From: Acanthopleura granulata
Taxonomy: Eukaryota; Mollusca; Polyplacophora; Chitonida; Chitonidae
Direction: 5' to 3'
Length of the DNA stretch: 64,000 nt
Assembly (NCBI GenBank): GCA_016165875.1
Contig: JABBOT010000016.1
Span: 4,110,230-4,174,229 of the forward strand
Shown: positions 1 through 11,154 of the stretch, in pieces
Layout of the letters: each line of letters starts with the position of its first letter
Position numbering within the stretch: position 1 is the first letter of the stretch
Position numbers and translations under genes: made by a program
The notes under the pieces: model-generated
What the model was told of the DNA's origin: nothing
The model's input: the letters and a program-made list of their open reading frames with translations, nothing else
The model's database searches: none

Positions 1-179
1 AGTAAAAGAAAATATCTTTAAAAAAAGAAAGGGACTAGCTTCGTCCGTCCCTACCCAGATGCATTAATTGTGGTGTGTTACCACATGTTGCTCTTCTCGA
101 GAAAATGGCTACACTGCCATGACGTCACATGACGCTCACACAAACTTCCGCAAGGGAAATGACTCTGCCTGCCACAGTA
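1..179. other. unassigned flank
   Basis: I see no gene or recognisable repeat here. Rep-A begins near 180. Confidence 0.4.
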
Positions 180-735
180 AATATGGACGGAGTGTTCAGA
201 AGTTCTGAGACTCTCTGAAGCTTTATAATTGTCTCTAATTCCGCTTAACCTCGAGCTAGGAACCGTATGTTCATCGTGTTGAGTGTGATTGCCACGTTGG
301 ATATATGAACAATTGCTGAGATATATAATTGATTATCGACACCATGTATACTAAAATGGTCCACGATTTGGATACTGATTTTATTCTTCCGCCTAGAACA
401 TTCATTACGTATTTTCGCCATCATTGAAAACTGTTGACTGCTTCTCTTTGCATGAATCCGTCCTTCTGCCAGCATCCTGTAGCAGGTCGTGGGTTTCCTA
501 AGGTTCCGCCCGGTTCCTTCTACCATAACGATGGCCGCCGTCGTATAAGTGAAACATTCTTGAGTACGGCGTAAAACACCAGTCAAATAAATCCGTCCTA
601 ATTTTTATATGTATGTATTTTCTTAGTTCTTTGGTGGTTTGTCTTATTTGCTGTTCTTATTTGGAAACTGGTCTTGAGATTATTGACCGGGAACGCCCAT
701 TTTGGTTGACGGCCATTATATGAATGTCGGTTAGA
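180..735 (+). repeat. Rep-A copy, interrupted by a SINE-1
   Basis: This is a nearly full copy of an interspersed repeat seen about ten times in the window. It runs from 'atggacggagtgttcaga' through 'gttgactgcttctctttgc' to 'gaatgtcggtt'. A SINE-1 fragment interrupts it at 465-589, with the repeat continuing on the other side. I see no coding capacity and do not know its class. Confidence 0.75.
465..589 (+). mobile_element. SINE-1 3' fragment with 10-bp target duplication
   Basis: The 5'-truncated SINE-1 tail carries the family signature 'gccgccgtcgtataagtg', then 'ttgagtacggcgtaaaacac' and an A/T-rich end. It is flanked by the identical 10-mer aatccgtcct at 455-464 and 590-599, and the host repeat (Rep-A) resumes directly after the second copy. 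That is direct evidence for insertion by target-primed reverse transcription, presumably using LINE machinery. Confidence 0.8.
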
Positions 736-1730
736 ACAGGTGCGTCACCTCTCCCTCCCCCCCCCCGCCCACATTACTTTGGAAAACAAAGTTTTTTTTA
801 ATCCACCGGGTGTGCTCTCCCCCTGACATGCTAATTCTTTTTTTCGAAAATAATACACGAAGAAAGGCCGTAACTTATGCACAATGGCAAAGTTTTTACT
901 GACTCCTGGAATGCAACGTGTCATTCCCACTGTCCGGCACAGCCATGAGCCAAAGGTCACATATACAGAAGCATGCCGACAAACCATGAAGCCAAACCCA
1001 AATGACACGAAAGGAAACACGACTTAAGGAAAAAGAAAACATTCAACAACATTGGAATTAAAATGAAACAATTTTTTTTCAAAAACTTGAGAATATTTCA
1101 TGTAATAGTATACGATCGCTGCCGTGCGGCATTATGGTGAAAGGAATCCGTGCAGAGCCCAGGGAGCGAGTACCCATCGCAGGTTGTTGATAACATTTGA
1201 GTCGGATACGACAAAAATGTGGCTTTAGTAACTTTTACGGTCTTCTATGTTTCCTTCTCCAATGTATTGGTACACACCATGCAGCACACGACCCGAAATA
1301 GCACGGCGGAACTAGGCAAGATAGATTCTGTGAAGAGAAATAGGGGACATAATCGCAGGGCAGGAATTCCGGCAGATCCATCAAGCCTCCAGGACCTGCA
1401 CTTTCGGGACGAGTGGTGTACAACAGGTGGAACTGACCAGCGGCCATTCCTTATCCGTGACAGTTATCCAGATGCTACTGCCAGTATTGTTCTCTTGGCT
1501 ACAGACGAATGTATTTGCCACCTTGCACTGTCGGATGTCTGCTTGAAGGGCTGCTCTTTTCTCCGCTGCTCCGGCTATCTTCGACCGGCTTTTTGCCATC
1601 CACACTCCTCTGGGCGTGTCCTCAGCATGTCTTGTGTGAACGTGGAGTCGAGCAAAGATATAACAGACTTATATTAGCCGATATGAGTGCTATCACTCAA
1701 AGTCTTGGCGTCATGTGGGCCTAGGCGTGG
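736..1730. other. no recognisable feature
   Basis: This holds a short poly-C run near 757-768 and several overlapping short frames without domains, including a 152-codon frame at 1219-1677. I found no similarity to the other repeats and no splice-flanked exon that I could defend. Confidence 0.4.
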
Positions 1731-2070
1731 AATCCGATATTCGTATACCAGCCGTCAACCAAACTGGGCGTTCAATAATCGCAAGACCAAATTCCAAAAA
1801 CCACGAATAACACAAAGCGCCTAAGAACTGAGAAAGTTTATAAAATATATATTAAAAAATAGGATGTATTCATGCAAAGAGAAGCAGTCAACAGTTTTCG
1901 ATGATAACGAAAGGACACGATGAATGTTCCAGGCGGATGAATAAAATCAACATCTAAATCGTGTAACATTTCAGTGTATGTGATTAATGAAATATGTATC
2001 TCAGTTGGGCTTTGATTGCAACTGTTCATATATCCAGTGTGTACTCAACACGAAGAACGTACGGCCGTAT
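1731..2070 (-). repeat. Rep-A copy
   Basis: On the plus strand it reads the reverse complement of the copy at 180-735: 'attcgtataccagccgtcaa', then 'gcaaagagaagcagtcaaca', then 'tgcaactgttcatatatcca'. The far (5') end of the repeat is lost after about 2070. It is non-coding. Confidence 0.75.
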
Positions 2071-2930
2071 GGAAACGGTTCTCGCAGTTATTGAGCCGGA
2101 CCGCCCTAACTGGTTGAGGGCTGGTATACAACTGAGGGTTTGTTTCTTCAACACGCCATGGGTCAAATCCACAGAAGAAGAGCTTGCCAGAAGACAAGGG
2201 AGCTGGAGACTCCTCTGTACACCATTTGTGCGGCATACAGAAACTACAGAGAGGCTGTTGCAGAGACAGTCAGGGGTGTTGGCTGTTGTAATAGGTGGAA
2301 GTAATCATGTTTCCTTTACCGACATTTGGTTGACAACATTACTCTCCAGTTTTATTTAACTAAATACGTTCCTGGTAAATAATTAAAATATATATCACCA
2401 TTTCGTATTTCGGTACATAGAATTGTCGCACAAAAGGGTAGGTATCTCAAGGTATGCGATGCTCAGGGTTTATGTAAACAGTGTGAGTTTAAGGTCATCA
2501 AAGATGAATTCCCCTTTATCATCATTCGTCTGGTTTATCTGAACCTTAGAAAAAAACATATCAAACCATATTACTGGTGAAGACCATCTGTTTTCAAGTT
2601 AGTACAACTTTTATCGAGCAACAATGTATCTATATTATTGAAATTAGGAAAATATTTATTTGCTGCAGATAAACTCAGAAAAACTGTTAACCCCTCCAGC
2701 TTCTGATTTTCCTATCATATGTAAATCTCACCCTTGTGTTGCTTTTTATTGAGTTCATGCGGTATGCTGCCTTTCTGTCATTGTCTAAATATATCTTTTC
2801 TTTTATTATCCCATAAGCTGTGCGATTACAGAAAGAAATAAACAACCAAATAATGTCAACAACCCAACTTGCACATACACGTACATTATAAGTTACTGAC
2901 ATTCTCTTCGGCGTCAACACGGCCAAAAAG

Positions 2931-3292
2931 GCCAAAGTCTGTCTGTTCACTGTGCATCATGTGAAAGCGGCTGAAATAGACAATGTACATGTATGTATAT
3001 TCAACGTTACCGATATTCTGTTAAGCATGTGTTTAGGCCAAATGCCAAGTCTGTCTGTTCACAGTGCATCATGTAGAGGTGGCTGAAATAGACTAGTGCA
3101 TCATGTAGAGGTGGCTGAAATAGACTATGTACATGTATGTACATTCAACGTTACCGATATTCTGTTAAGCATGTGTTTAGGCCAAATGTCAAGTCTGTCT
3201 GTTCACAGTGCACCATGTAGAGGTGGCTGAAATAGGCAATGTACATGTATGTATATTCAACGTTTCCGATATTCTGTTAAGCATGTTTTTAT
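2931..3292. repeat. 112-bp tandem repeat with an embedded 32-bp duplication
   Basis: The motif tctgtctgttcac recurs at 2938, 3050 and 3194. The first interval is 112 bp. The second is 144 bp because a 32-bp block containing 'catgtagaggtggctgaaat' is itself duplicated in tandem (about 3065-3128). Each unit also carries tacatgtatgta and 'gatattctgttaagcatg'. No coding is seen. Confidence 0.85.
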
Positions 3293-3965
3293 ATATCTCA
3301 CCCATTAGCATGTTTAGTTGTGATTAACAGAAGCTGGTGTTTACAAAATAAATTTGGTATACAACGATGCTTTCCTTCTTGCTTTTATTTCCCGGTTTTA
3401 TGTATATATTGCATTGTCCTTATCCAGCGATACTTGGACTGATATTCAACACTAAAAGAAATATACAAAAGACGATACAAATAATTGAGATAAGATAAGC
3501 ATGCTTAGAGTAAAAGGATATAAAAGAATAAAATTTAGCAACAGTTGCAAAACAGCAATTGTCTGTTTTTACTTCCGTATTTTGCTGTACGCTCTCAATT
3601 CGAGTGAGTATTTCTCATTTGCTAATCTGTTGCTCTTTATGCTATGACGTACATGTATCCTAGTTTCCCCCTGGAGGTGACGTTTCCCTGCAACTCACTT
3701 TGTGCCAAGGCCAATACGTCGCCTGGACCTTACCGTTAATTAGCTTCCCTGGGGAGGGCTGTCATTCCGGAGGAAGGTTTGATACAAATTGTTGTTAGTG
3801 TGCCGCGCCTACGAACTGTTGTCACATGGATGTCAGTGGTATATTTCTCTTGATGAATTGACGAGGAACTTGGTTTACCAGATTCTGTGGACTGTCGACC
3901 CGAAGTGTGGTCTTCCTAACCTCCCTGAGAAACTGAATTTTGTTATCATTTGTACTGCTCGTGTA
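3293..3965. other. no recognisable feature
   Basis: AT-rich sequence with only short frames. I see nothing assignable. Confidence 0.4.
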
Positions 3966-3967
3966 AA

Positions 3968-4222
3968 TTTATTTATTTGACTGGTGTTTTATGCCGTATT
4001 CAAGAATATTTCATTTATACGACGGCGGTCAGCATTATGGTGGGAAGAAACAGGGCAGAGCCCAGGGAAAACCCAGTACCATCCGCAGGTTGCTGCTAGC
4101 AGACCTTCCCACGACCATCCGCAGGTTGCTGGCAGACCTTCCCACGTACGGCCGGAGAGGAAGCCAGCATGAGCATGAACTCACATCGACTGCATTGATG
4201 GGGGCTCCTGGGCGATAACCGA
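3968..4222 (-). mobile_element. SINE-1 copy with internal tandem duplication
   Basis: On the plus strand it reads tail to body: 'tttatttgactggtgtttta', 'tatacgacggcggtcagcat', 'tgggaagaaacagggcagag', then 'gagaggaagccagcatgagc'. The tRNA-like head is lost. Bases 4078-4113 and 4114-4146 are tandem copies of one internal segment (36 and 33 bp). Short frames across this region are SINE translations, not genes. Confidence 0.85.
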
Positions 4223-4629
4223 GTGTTGGTGTAAAGGGTTGTAGTCTAAGTTGTGCCACTTAGATAGGATTATTCAGTTATTTGTATTTAATTTATATTT
4301 GTTTGTTTCGTCATGCGTAAGGATTATCGCTGTCTGGGAGCTGTCTTAAGTGTTTATGTTCTCAGACACCCTTACACTATGTACACATTGCTCATGTTCG
4401 ACAAAGATTCTACGCGACTTCATATTTTATTTGATTGGTGAGTTTATAGCGATGCTGTCAATCTCCTATTTCCTTAAGAATCGTATAATTTTCCAGACTG
4501 TGTAATATGGTGATTTCCTAGACTTAATTAACATTTGGTTATTTTATGCGATTTTAAAATTTACGGGTTTAGCTAATTTGTTCTGGGATTTTCGAAGCGC
4601 ACCGATAATGATTCAAGCCGCCTACTTTG
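4223..4629. other. no recognisable feature
   Basis: AT-rich, with nothing assignable. Confidence 0.4.
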
Positions 4630-4695
4630 AACCTGCTTTCGACATGACGTGGCTGGAATATTGATAACATAGCGTTCACCCATAATCAATCATTT
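4630..4695 (+). repeat. SINE-3 tail-like fragment
   Basis: 'gacgtggctggaatattgat' followed by agcgttcaccc and an 'aatcaatcat' end matches the tail pattern seen better at 10733-10803 and 35828-35889 (cacgatatggctg, then tggcgttaagcc, then a cattcattc run). Confidence 0.5.
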
Positions 4696-5330
4696 AAAAT
4701 GAAACACATGATGTATGAAGATAAATGAAATAAAGGTGATTCAACCACATCTGCAATGTTAGGCTGATAATTGGTATCTGATCACACACCGCCACTGCAG
4801 CACAACCGTTTGACATTGTCATTTTTGAATATTTGGTCACAGATAACTAGTGAAATATCCCCACCTTCAGTGCAATGGGGTAATTTGTATTTGTCGCCTA
4901 TGCTATATATCCTGCAGGGATTTTTTCGACAAAAATCTTTTATCTAAATCCGTTTGAAATATACCAAAAAACTCAATGTTCTTTCTCACGCCAAAGGCGT
5001 GCAAATGAGGCAAAAACTCCAATTTTCAAGCCTTTCGTCGTATATGGGACGTAAAACTCAAATTTTATGCTTTTTGATAGTGACATTCGAGAACGTGTTG
5101 GTATCACTTTCTTCCAAGTTCAAACATAATATGTAGGCCTAATCATATCCGGTGGTTTACATTGTACACCATTGGGTATTTCCTCACTACCTTAAAAGCC
5201 TTAATACTAAACTAAGATCTTCAGTCGAATTGTTGCTATTTGCTTGAAGGAGAGAGTAAACCTAAGAGGTAGAAGAAAAATATTGGGGTTCAAAAAGACA
5301 GTAGGCCTGTCACTGAGGACGCCTTTAGTA
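4696..5330. other. no recognisable feature
   Basis: Nothing assignable is seen before the Tc1-like terminal sequence at 5331. Confidence 0.4.
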
Positions 5331-5599
5331 GTGAACAAAAGTATGAACGCAACAACTTTGTTTTTGCAATATTTCACAAGATAGTGCTGTCATTTTTTGT
5401 CAATGTAGTACCTAGGGTTGGCGAAGAGCAAAACCCCTACTACTGTGTACATTCCAATCTCCAAAACCAAACTGTTGTCGATATCAAGCCTATTCACCAT
5501 TTGACCCGTCAGGTCCATGTGGCCCTAGGTGTAATATTCAGTGATCTCTAAGATCTTCCCTGGCACTCCTTACCCTCAGGTGTACAAAAGGCCACCCGT

Positions 5600-6105
5600 G
5601 CAGTGCAAGTTTTTCAAAAGGCAGAATACCGCACATGCGACAGAACAAACCAGGGCGCGTTATCGGCATGTTCGACGCTGGCATGGCCGTTAGAGCTGTC
5701 GCCAGAGCCCTTAACGTTGTGTCAACGATTAGTCGTCTCAGGAGACGTCATGAAGAATTCCACACGAGAGCTAATCGCCAACATGCCCGCCGATCGTGTG
5801 TGATGACCTCCGACCAAGACCGTCAAATTCCCCTTCCCAGAGCCCATGGGAGGCAGCGGGTTTAGCCGCGGGACGGTGAGCGCACCGTACGCCGATGCCG
5901 CCAGGTCGAAGGTTGGAATACGGTGCCGGGCGTAGGGAGCAATAGGGTGATGGTGGGGTACTTGTGGGGGCGGGAACAAGTCATGGACATCGCACTTAAC
6001 TTCATTTCATCGACCGTAACTTGATTGCGGTAAGATACCGTGAGCAAATCCTGAGCCCAATAGTCGTCCCATTTGTCCTGCGCCATGAGTTATGTAAGGG
6101 TACTG
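5600..6105 (+). pseudogene. Tc1-like transposase, N-terminal and central part
   Basis: The reading frame at 5635-5865 translates to a paired-type helix-turn-helix of the Tc1 transposase family (…GRVIGMFDAGMAVRAVARAL…, then ISRLRRRHEE and a basic SCVMTSDQDRQI segment). In intact members this region binds the terminal repeats. After a stop near 5865 the similarity continues in other frames: GERTVRRCR, then RVMV, then around 6005-6100 FIDRNL, VRYREQILSP and VVPFVLRHEL. This last part is the catalytic-domain segment ahead of the second Asp. Frameshifts, stops and an internal deletion are evident by eye. The N-terminal start is not identifiable. It is clearly a pseudogene; the family call rests on recognition of these motifs, without a search. 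Confidence 0.8.
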
Positions 6106-7164
6106 TCGGAGAGGAAAAATGACAACAAATGACTTGTTCAACTCTCAGACAGTGATAGGCCCGACACAAGATCAAACAAAGAAACACAAAGATGCCTGGA
6201 TATGTTCAATACTTATATTTGAACAAAATACACAAATAATACAACTGACAATAATATACAAAAACAATACCAATAATTACAAAATATATAGTTTCTTACT
6301 GGTGATAGCGTCCAAATCCACATGCAAGTCAGTCCACGTAAATACAGAATCCACAATTCTTGTGAATTTTCGAATTGAAGGATGACAGTCCTATAATTGG
6401 CGAACAGTAGGCTACGGCACGGCGATGATATCCAACTGCTCGTGTAGGTGCAACTTCTCAGGCCGGACTGGTTGTCAGTGGCGTCCGTGTTGCCGAGCTG
6501 GCGATGTATGTTTCAGTCCTCAGAAATATAAACTGGGATGAAATGTACGTAATCGCACAAAGACAAAATGATCGATACAAGCTCCAATAGAATGTCTGAA
6601 ACAAAATAGCAAGTGGTGAAACACAAGCTCACAAAGTGCCACGTACGAAAAAATGGAGTACAAATTGAAATGTCTAGTGGCGTGTAAACCGATATCTCCA
6701 AATCCCACAAAATGCTTCTTAGTGGACGACAGTAAATATGACTGCCCTCAAGTGGACTTGAGTAAAGGCCTGCGAAAGTTCGGGGGGGGGGGGGGATTTA
6801 GTTTGTATTGGCGTTTTCCGTCCCAATGGGGCGATGCACGCCACTGTGAAAGTTCTGACTTCGTCGCTCGTATTTATAGACTAATGTAAACACATTTCTG
6901 CATGGCTTTATCGTAAACATATTTACAACATGAGTACAGCTTTCCAAAATGCACGCTCTATGTACAATGACACGAAACTCATAAACACAGAAGCCTCGAA
7001 AACATGAATTCCTGTATGGGCTATAACGTACACAGAGGAAAAATGTAGACCAGACACTGACCCAGTTAGCGCAAAAGCGGTATAAATGTAATACATTATT
7101 TTAAAGACGAGGTTCGTAACAGCGAACATTCAGCAAGACAAAGACCGTCCCAATTTTGTTTTAT
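6106..7164. other. foreign DNA splitting the Tc1-like element
   Basis: This is about 1.06 kb lying between the two transposase parts, with no similarity to transposase in any frame I read. It contains a run of 14 G at about 6781-6794 and AT-rich sequence. Its origin is unknown; it may be one or several insertions, given the SINE-3-like tail at its right edge. Confidence 0.55.
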
Positions 7165-7222
7165 GAATGAATGATTTTGGCTTAACGCCACATTGGCAAT
7201 ATCTCAACCATATCGTGGCTAA
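7165..7222 (-). repeat. SINE-3 tail
   Basis: On the plus strand it reads 'gaatgaatgattttggctta', then acgccacattggcaat and ccatatcgtggct. This is the reverse complement of the tail at 35828-35889. It abuts the resumed transposase sequence. Confidence 0.6.
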
Positions 7223-7229
7223 TGTTGTT

Positions 7230-7480
7230 TTATGCAGAGCATTTCTACAGGCCGAAAAAACGTTGAAGTGCTCGACTTGACTTGACCTGTAACAAGTGAA
7301 CACTTGTTGGATGCCCTCGACCGGCTTGTTAACCGTCGGGTAACATCGCGGAGTTGCGTGTGGCCCTCACACAGGAGTAGGAAAACATTCCGCAAATCAC
7401 AACTGATCATCTCATCAGCTCTATGCGTCGACTGTGCGTGACAGTGCAGCAGGCAAACGGTGGGCATACTCGGTGCAGAA
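7230..7480 (+). pseudogene. Tc1-like transposase, C-terminal part
   Basis: Split across two frames, the plus strand encodes the family's C-terminus: a CxxFLQ…VEVL stretch near 7233, EHLLDALDRLVNRR at about 7290-7335, ELRVALTQE near 7353-7380, and IPQIT…LISSMRRLCVTVQQANGGHTR ending near 7475. In Tc1 transposases this covers the end of the DDE catalytic domain; the catalytic Asp/Glu context upstream is degraded. At least one frameshift and an in-frame stop are visible. It continues the pseudogene at 5600-6105, the intervening kilobase being inserted DNA. Confidence 0.8.
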
Positions 7481-7793
7481 GTGTGGAATTTCCCGAACTG
7501 ACCTCATCCCTGTTTCGTAATCTGCCGCGGCGTTACCATGCGTTGTTCCTTTCCATCAGTTATGGAAATGTATTGCTAAGAATCCATTTCATGCCCCCAT
7601 GAAAAACTGTATTGAAAGGAAATAGATAACACATTTAATATTATCAAAGTATTGGGTGTTGCGTTTATATCTTTTTTTAAGCGAAACAGTTAGCAGTGTG
7701 TGTCCAGTTGCACCATAATGCGTTTAAATATTACTACCTAAAAGTGATCATTCTTTATCCCATGAAGTTTGCAATATAACCAAGTGCAACACT

Positions 7794-8045
7794 GAGAGTA
7801 AAAGGAGAACAACCATCGGTGTGATAACTGGCCAAATGGTTACACGTCACCAGTCACATCGGGCCTTTTTGTCAATTTACTGTTCATCATTATTAATTGT
7901 TCATCTCTGTGCTTACCAGATAGCAATTTACACCCCCCTATAACGATGGCTCAAGCAGAATTTGGTAAGAAGAAAATGCAGTTATGTCACTTGCTACATA
8001 TTAGAAACAATGACCCAGTATTACTCAAAATCCTTCATGGTTAGT
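7794..8045 (-). repeat. Rep-B copy
   Basis: The plus strand reads the reverse complement of Rep-B: 'ggccaaatggttacacgtca', then a cacccccctataacgatgg variant and 'gctcaagcagaatttggtaa'. It matches the copies at 24433-24660 and 41383-41690. It is non-coding. Confidence 0.7.
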
Positions 8046-8127
8046 CTTCATAGTTCACAAACTGTTAATTCTTAACATTGCAAAATGACCAAACCTCACG
8101 AGTTGACAAAATTCTGGTTTATACAGG

Positions 8128-8423
8128 TTTATTTATTTGATTGGTGTTTTACGCCGTACTCAAGAATATTTCACTTATACGACGGCGGCCAGCATTATGG
8201 TGGGAGGAAACCGGGCAGAGCCCGGGGGAAACCCACGACCATCCACAGGTTGGTGGCAGACCTTCCCAGGTTCGGCCGGATAGGAAGCCAGCATGAGCTG
8301 GTCTTGAACTCACAGCGACCGCATTGGTGGGAGGCTTCGGGTTTTTGTACTGCGATGGCGCCCTAACCGACTGAGCCACGGAGGCCCCTCGGACCCTATT
8401 GATAATGCGTTTCAACCGTGACG
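8128..8423 (-). mobile_element. SINE-1, essentially full length
   Basis: On the minus strand the element begins with a tRNA-like head, 'ggggcctccgtggctcagtc' (A-box TGGCTCAGTCGG), with gtgagttcaagacc as the B-box region. It then runs through a body with ggaggaaaccggg to the tail containing 'tacggcgtaaaacaccaatc' and an AT-rich end. A further 35 bp or so upstream of the head (8389-8423) is shared with the copy at 15838-16144. Frames inside it are not genes. Confidence 0.9.
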
Positions 8424-9012
8424 AGAAAAATTTCGAGATATTCTTCTATCTACCGACTACTAATGTAGTCCTTGCCCCTTTGTACACCCTGAAAACACAA
8501 GGGTGTGTAATCACTTAGTAAATCAATTTAGAATATCACATTTTAGGCGCTGCTCGACACTGTGCCTAAAATCTATTTCCATACAGACACACGACCTTGG
8601 TTCTGACAAGAAACAATGCCGCCCTCGCACTGTTTATATCTAGAACAATTCCTTTATAAATGCGTCAAGGGTCGAGGGTCGGACAGTGACCATGCAGTTG
8701 GAAATGCTTGTTTTGGAGGGGATATCTCGATCAAGGTATTACCGAGAGTTTGCTGTCACAACTGGGGCCATGCGTGGAGGCAATGAGAGTTTTCACATCA
8801 TTCATTCCATCATCATCAATAAGATCCCTAAAGCGCAATACAGTTTTAAGCATTCAGTTGCAATTTATGAACTAAAAATTGATAAAAACAAAGACAATGT
8901 TTCATTGGCTTTATTACAAGCGAGATGGTTTTCACGTTGACATTGGTAATTACCAATTACTGCGATAGCAATACACTGATACGCATACGGCGTATACATA
9001 TTTGGCCCTTGG
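8424..9012. other. no recognisable feature
   Basis: I see nothing assignable. Confidence 0.4.
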
Positions 9013-9328
9013 TATTTGTTAGACCCTGTGTGTTATGTGATGATTTCAATCAACGTCATGAGTTATTACTGCATAAACTAACGTGTGAACGATATTCCAC
9101 CAAACGCTTTTACTCTCAGTTACATATATTTTACAATTAATACACTTTTCTTGTTGGTAGATATGGACTGGCCAGAATCTCTTGTATTAAATTTTGTCTT
9201 AAATTTCACTTAACCTTTGGTAATAACCTGTACAAGCCTAGACTCACCACCTTAGATGTATGGACAATTGCAATCAAAGTGCAACTGAGACACATATTTT
9301 TCATTGAGGACAACCTATAGAAAATCAT
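9013..9328 (+). repeat. Rep-A copy including its 5' extension
   Basis: 'ttagaccctgtgtgttatgt', then 'tttcaatcaacgtcatgagt', then 'atatggactggccagaatct' aligns with 19165-19480. It shows that Rep-A extends about 150 bp upstream of the 'tatggacgg' motif. Confidence 0.65.
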
Positions 9329-9439
9329 ATTTTATGCTCTGAAAATTGATTAAATTCATACTCATCCAGAATTTCTTGCGCCTTTTCGGCGTCAATAAAC
9401 ACAGCAGAATGCGCCTCCTTACAGTACTAAATCCTTCAG

Positions 9440-9535
9440 TGGTTTGCACTGAATGTCGTTTTGAAAATTGGTCTCAATTGTTTAGCTGGAATGTCCATTA
9501 GGTTAACGAGTGATATACGAATATGAGTCTTGACA
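9440..9535 (+). repeat. possible very diverged Rep-A 3' segment
   Basis: 'gaaaattggtctcaattgtt', then ggaatgtccattaggtt and gatatacgaatatg resemble the Rep-A 3' end (gaaactggtcttgcgattattg, ggaacgcccattttggtt, gtatacgaatgtcgg). The match is weak. Confidence 0.35.
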
Positions 9536-9540
9536 TTTAC

Positions 9541-10732
9541 ATTCCCACTACTTGGCTCGATGTGCGAGTTCGCCATTGCTATATGGATGTCTGTTGTAAT
9601 GCCAATATTTCCTCTCACATTTGTTTTTTGGGGTATTCGTAACCAAGATTCGAAGAGCGAGCTGTCCAGAAGGTCAACTGGGGCACAGCTGAGCTAGTTC
9701 GAAATTCTGTTTGTTAAGGCGAAGTGCCTTAAAAATGATAGGAGTGTCACCCAAACATCGGTCTATTTAACAACATGTAAATCTCGATCTCGTGTGACTT
9801 AGTGGTGAACCTTTTATGTCGGGCGCTCTTCATTCCTGCCTTTGCGATGGCATGTAGTGGGCGAACTTTTTGTAGTAACATAGTACTCATTGTGCGGGAA
9901 AAGGTACCCCACTATGAGTAACTACGACTTCAGGTGGAAATCATTACTGATGAAGAATGCAATGTTCATGTCATAAACATGTTGGACGATCTCAGAAAAT
10001 TAAACTCCGTAATCTCTTGCAGCTGAGGCGTGATGAGGTTGGGTCCTTGGAAAGCTAATTTTGCGGCATGGTTAAAGTCGATGAAATATGTCTCACCCAC
10101 CAGCCAAACACCACCCAGCTCTCCCCTCTTAAAGATAACAGCGCCTGCAACTTTGATTCCAGTTAAAAAGTCACATCGCTACGGATTGCCACGGTATGCA
10201 GACACGTTTCTAATGGCTCATACCTGTAATTTTCAATCATTTATGATCGTAAGTCTTAAACCCTTGCGACTTCCGGCCGAGCTTCTGGCGTTGCTGCAAA
10301 TAAGCCATCGTCTGCTGTTTATTTTATTGTTTATGTGACCCCAAAGGAAGTCTGATTGAGATTACTTGTCCTCATTAGTGTAGCTGAGTTTGCTTTTTAA
10401 ATGGATATAAATATGTCGTATGCGGGATCAACACTTATTTGCCGATTGTCGACGGTATACTCCAGGATCTTTGGATTCCTCCGCCGATAAAGATAGGTAC
10501 CGTGGAGTAAACGAAATTTCCATGGGTAGGGCGTATAGCCTCTATCAAGTCAGTAAATAGAGAAAGAAATAAAGAAAGAAATAAGTAAATAAATATGATA
10601 GAGGTAATTGCTGGTGACTAACGAACCATTGCTGAGTAACATACTCGACTCCCTACCGCTGACATATGACTTAAGGAGGAACAGAATCCCCTCGGCCGGC
10701 AGAGAATTTCTAGATTGTGTTCATCCCATTGC
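9541..10732. other. no recognisable feature
   Basis: This holds a 102-codon frame at 10030-10338 without recognisable domains or signals, and a short (aaagaaat)-type simple repeat near 10561-10592. Confidence 0.4.
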
Positions 10733-10803
10733 GACTCGCCACGACATGGCTGTACGTTGACGATGTTGCGTTCAACCATCATCATTCATTCATTCATTCA
10801 TTC
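10733..10803 (+). repeat. SINE-3 tail
   Basis: 'cgccacgacatggctgtacg', then gttgcgttcaacc and a (cattcatt)n end. It is a tail-only copy of the family also seen at 35828 and 7165. Confidence 0.6.
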
Positions 10804-11154
10804 CCATTGTGATCCTGGTGACAATGAGTGGCCGACATTGCCCATAGGGAGTTCGCGCAGAATTACGTTTGTCGAAGACCAGTTTTAATCCATTAGTATT
10901 ACGAGGAATCCTGCACGTCAAGGGCAGAGAAATTCGAAAATAACTTTAAAATGGTCAGTGGTTTCCTCTTGAAACATCGGTTAATTCCACCTATAAACAA
11001 TGGTCATCAACATCATAATATGTGGGAATTATTTTGTGGTACGCGTAAAGCCCCTATGAAATAAATAACTGTAAATCAGCTAACGTTGCTGGTGGTAGGG
11101 GAAAAATTCCTCCCGAAAGATTCCAAGTGTCTTTCGTCATAAAAGAAAAGTGTC

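Larger units (their letters stand above)
5331..7685 (+). mobile_element. Tc1/mariner-like transposon, decayed and interrupted
   Basis: The left end (5331 onward) reads 'gtgaacaaaagtatgaacgc' followed by aacaac, a Tc1-type terminal inverted repeat. A diverged inverted counterpart, 'gggtgttgcgtttatatc', ends near 7685. Between them lie N-terminal transposase sequence (about 5600-6105) and C-terminal transposase sequence (about 7230-7480). They are separated by about 1.1 kb of unrelated DNA that ends in a SINE-3-like tail. TA immediately precedes the left end, as expected for Tc1 targets. The element is inactive. Confidence 0.75.

Noticed and set aside
1219..1677. 152-codon frame as a host gene
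   Set aside because: No signal peptide, domain, promoter or splice signals stand out, and overlapping frames of similar length exist on both strands.
8085..8415. Open frames of 88-93 codons on both strands, repeated at 15815-16148 and 3984-4259
   Set aside because: They are translations of the SINE-1 element; the same peptide pattern appears in every copy.
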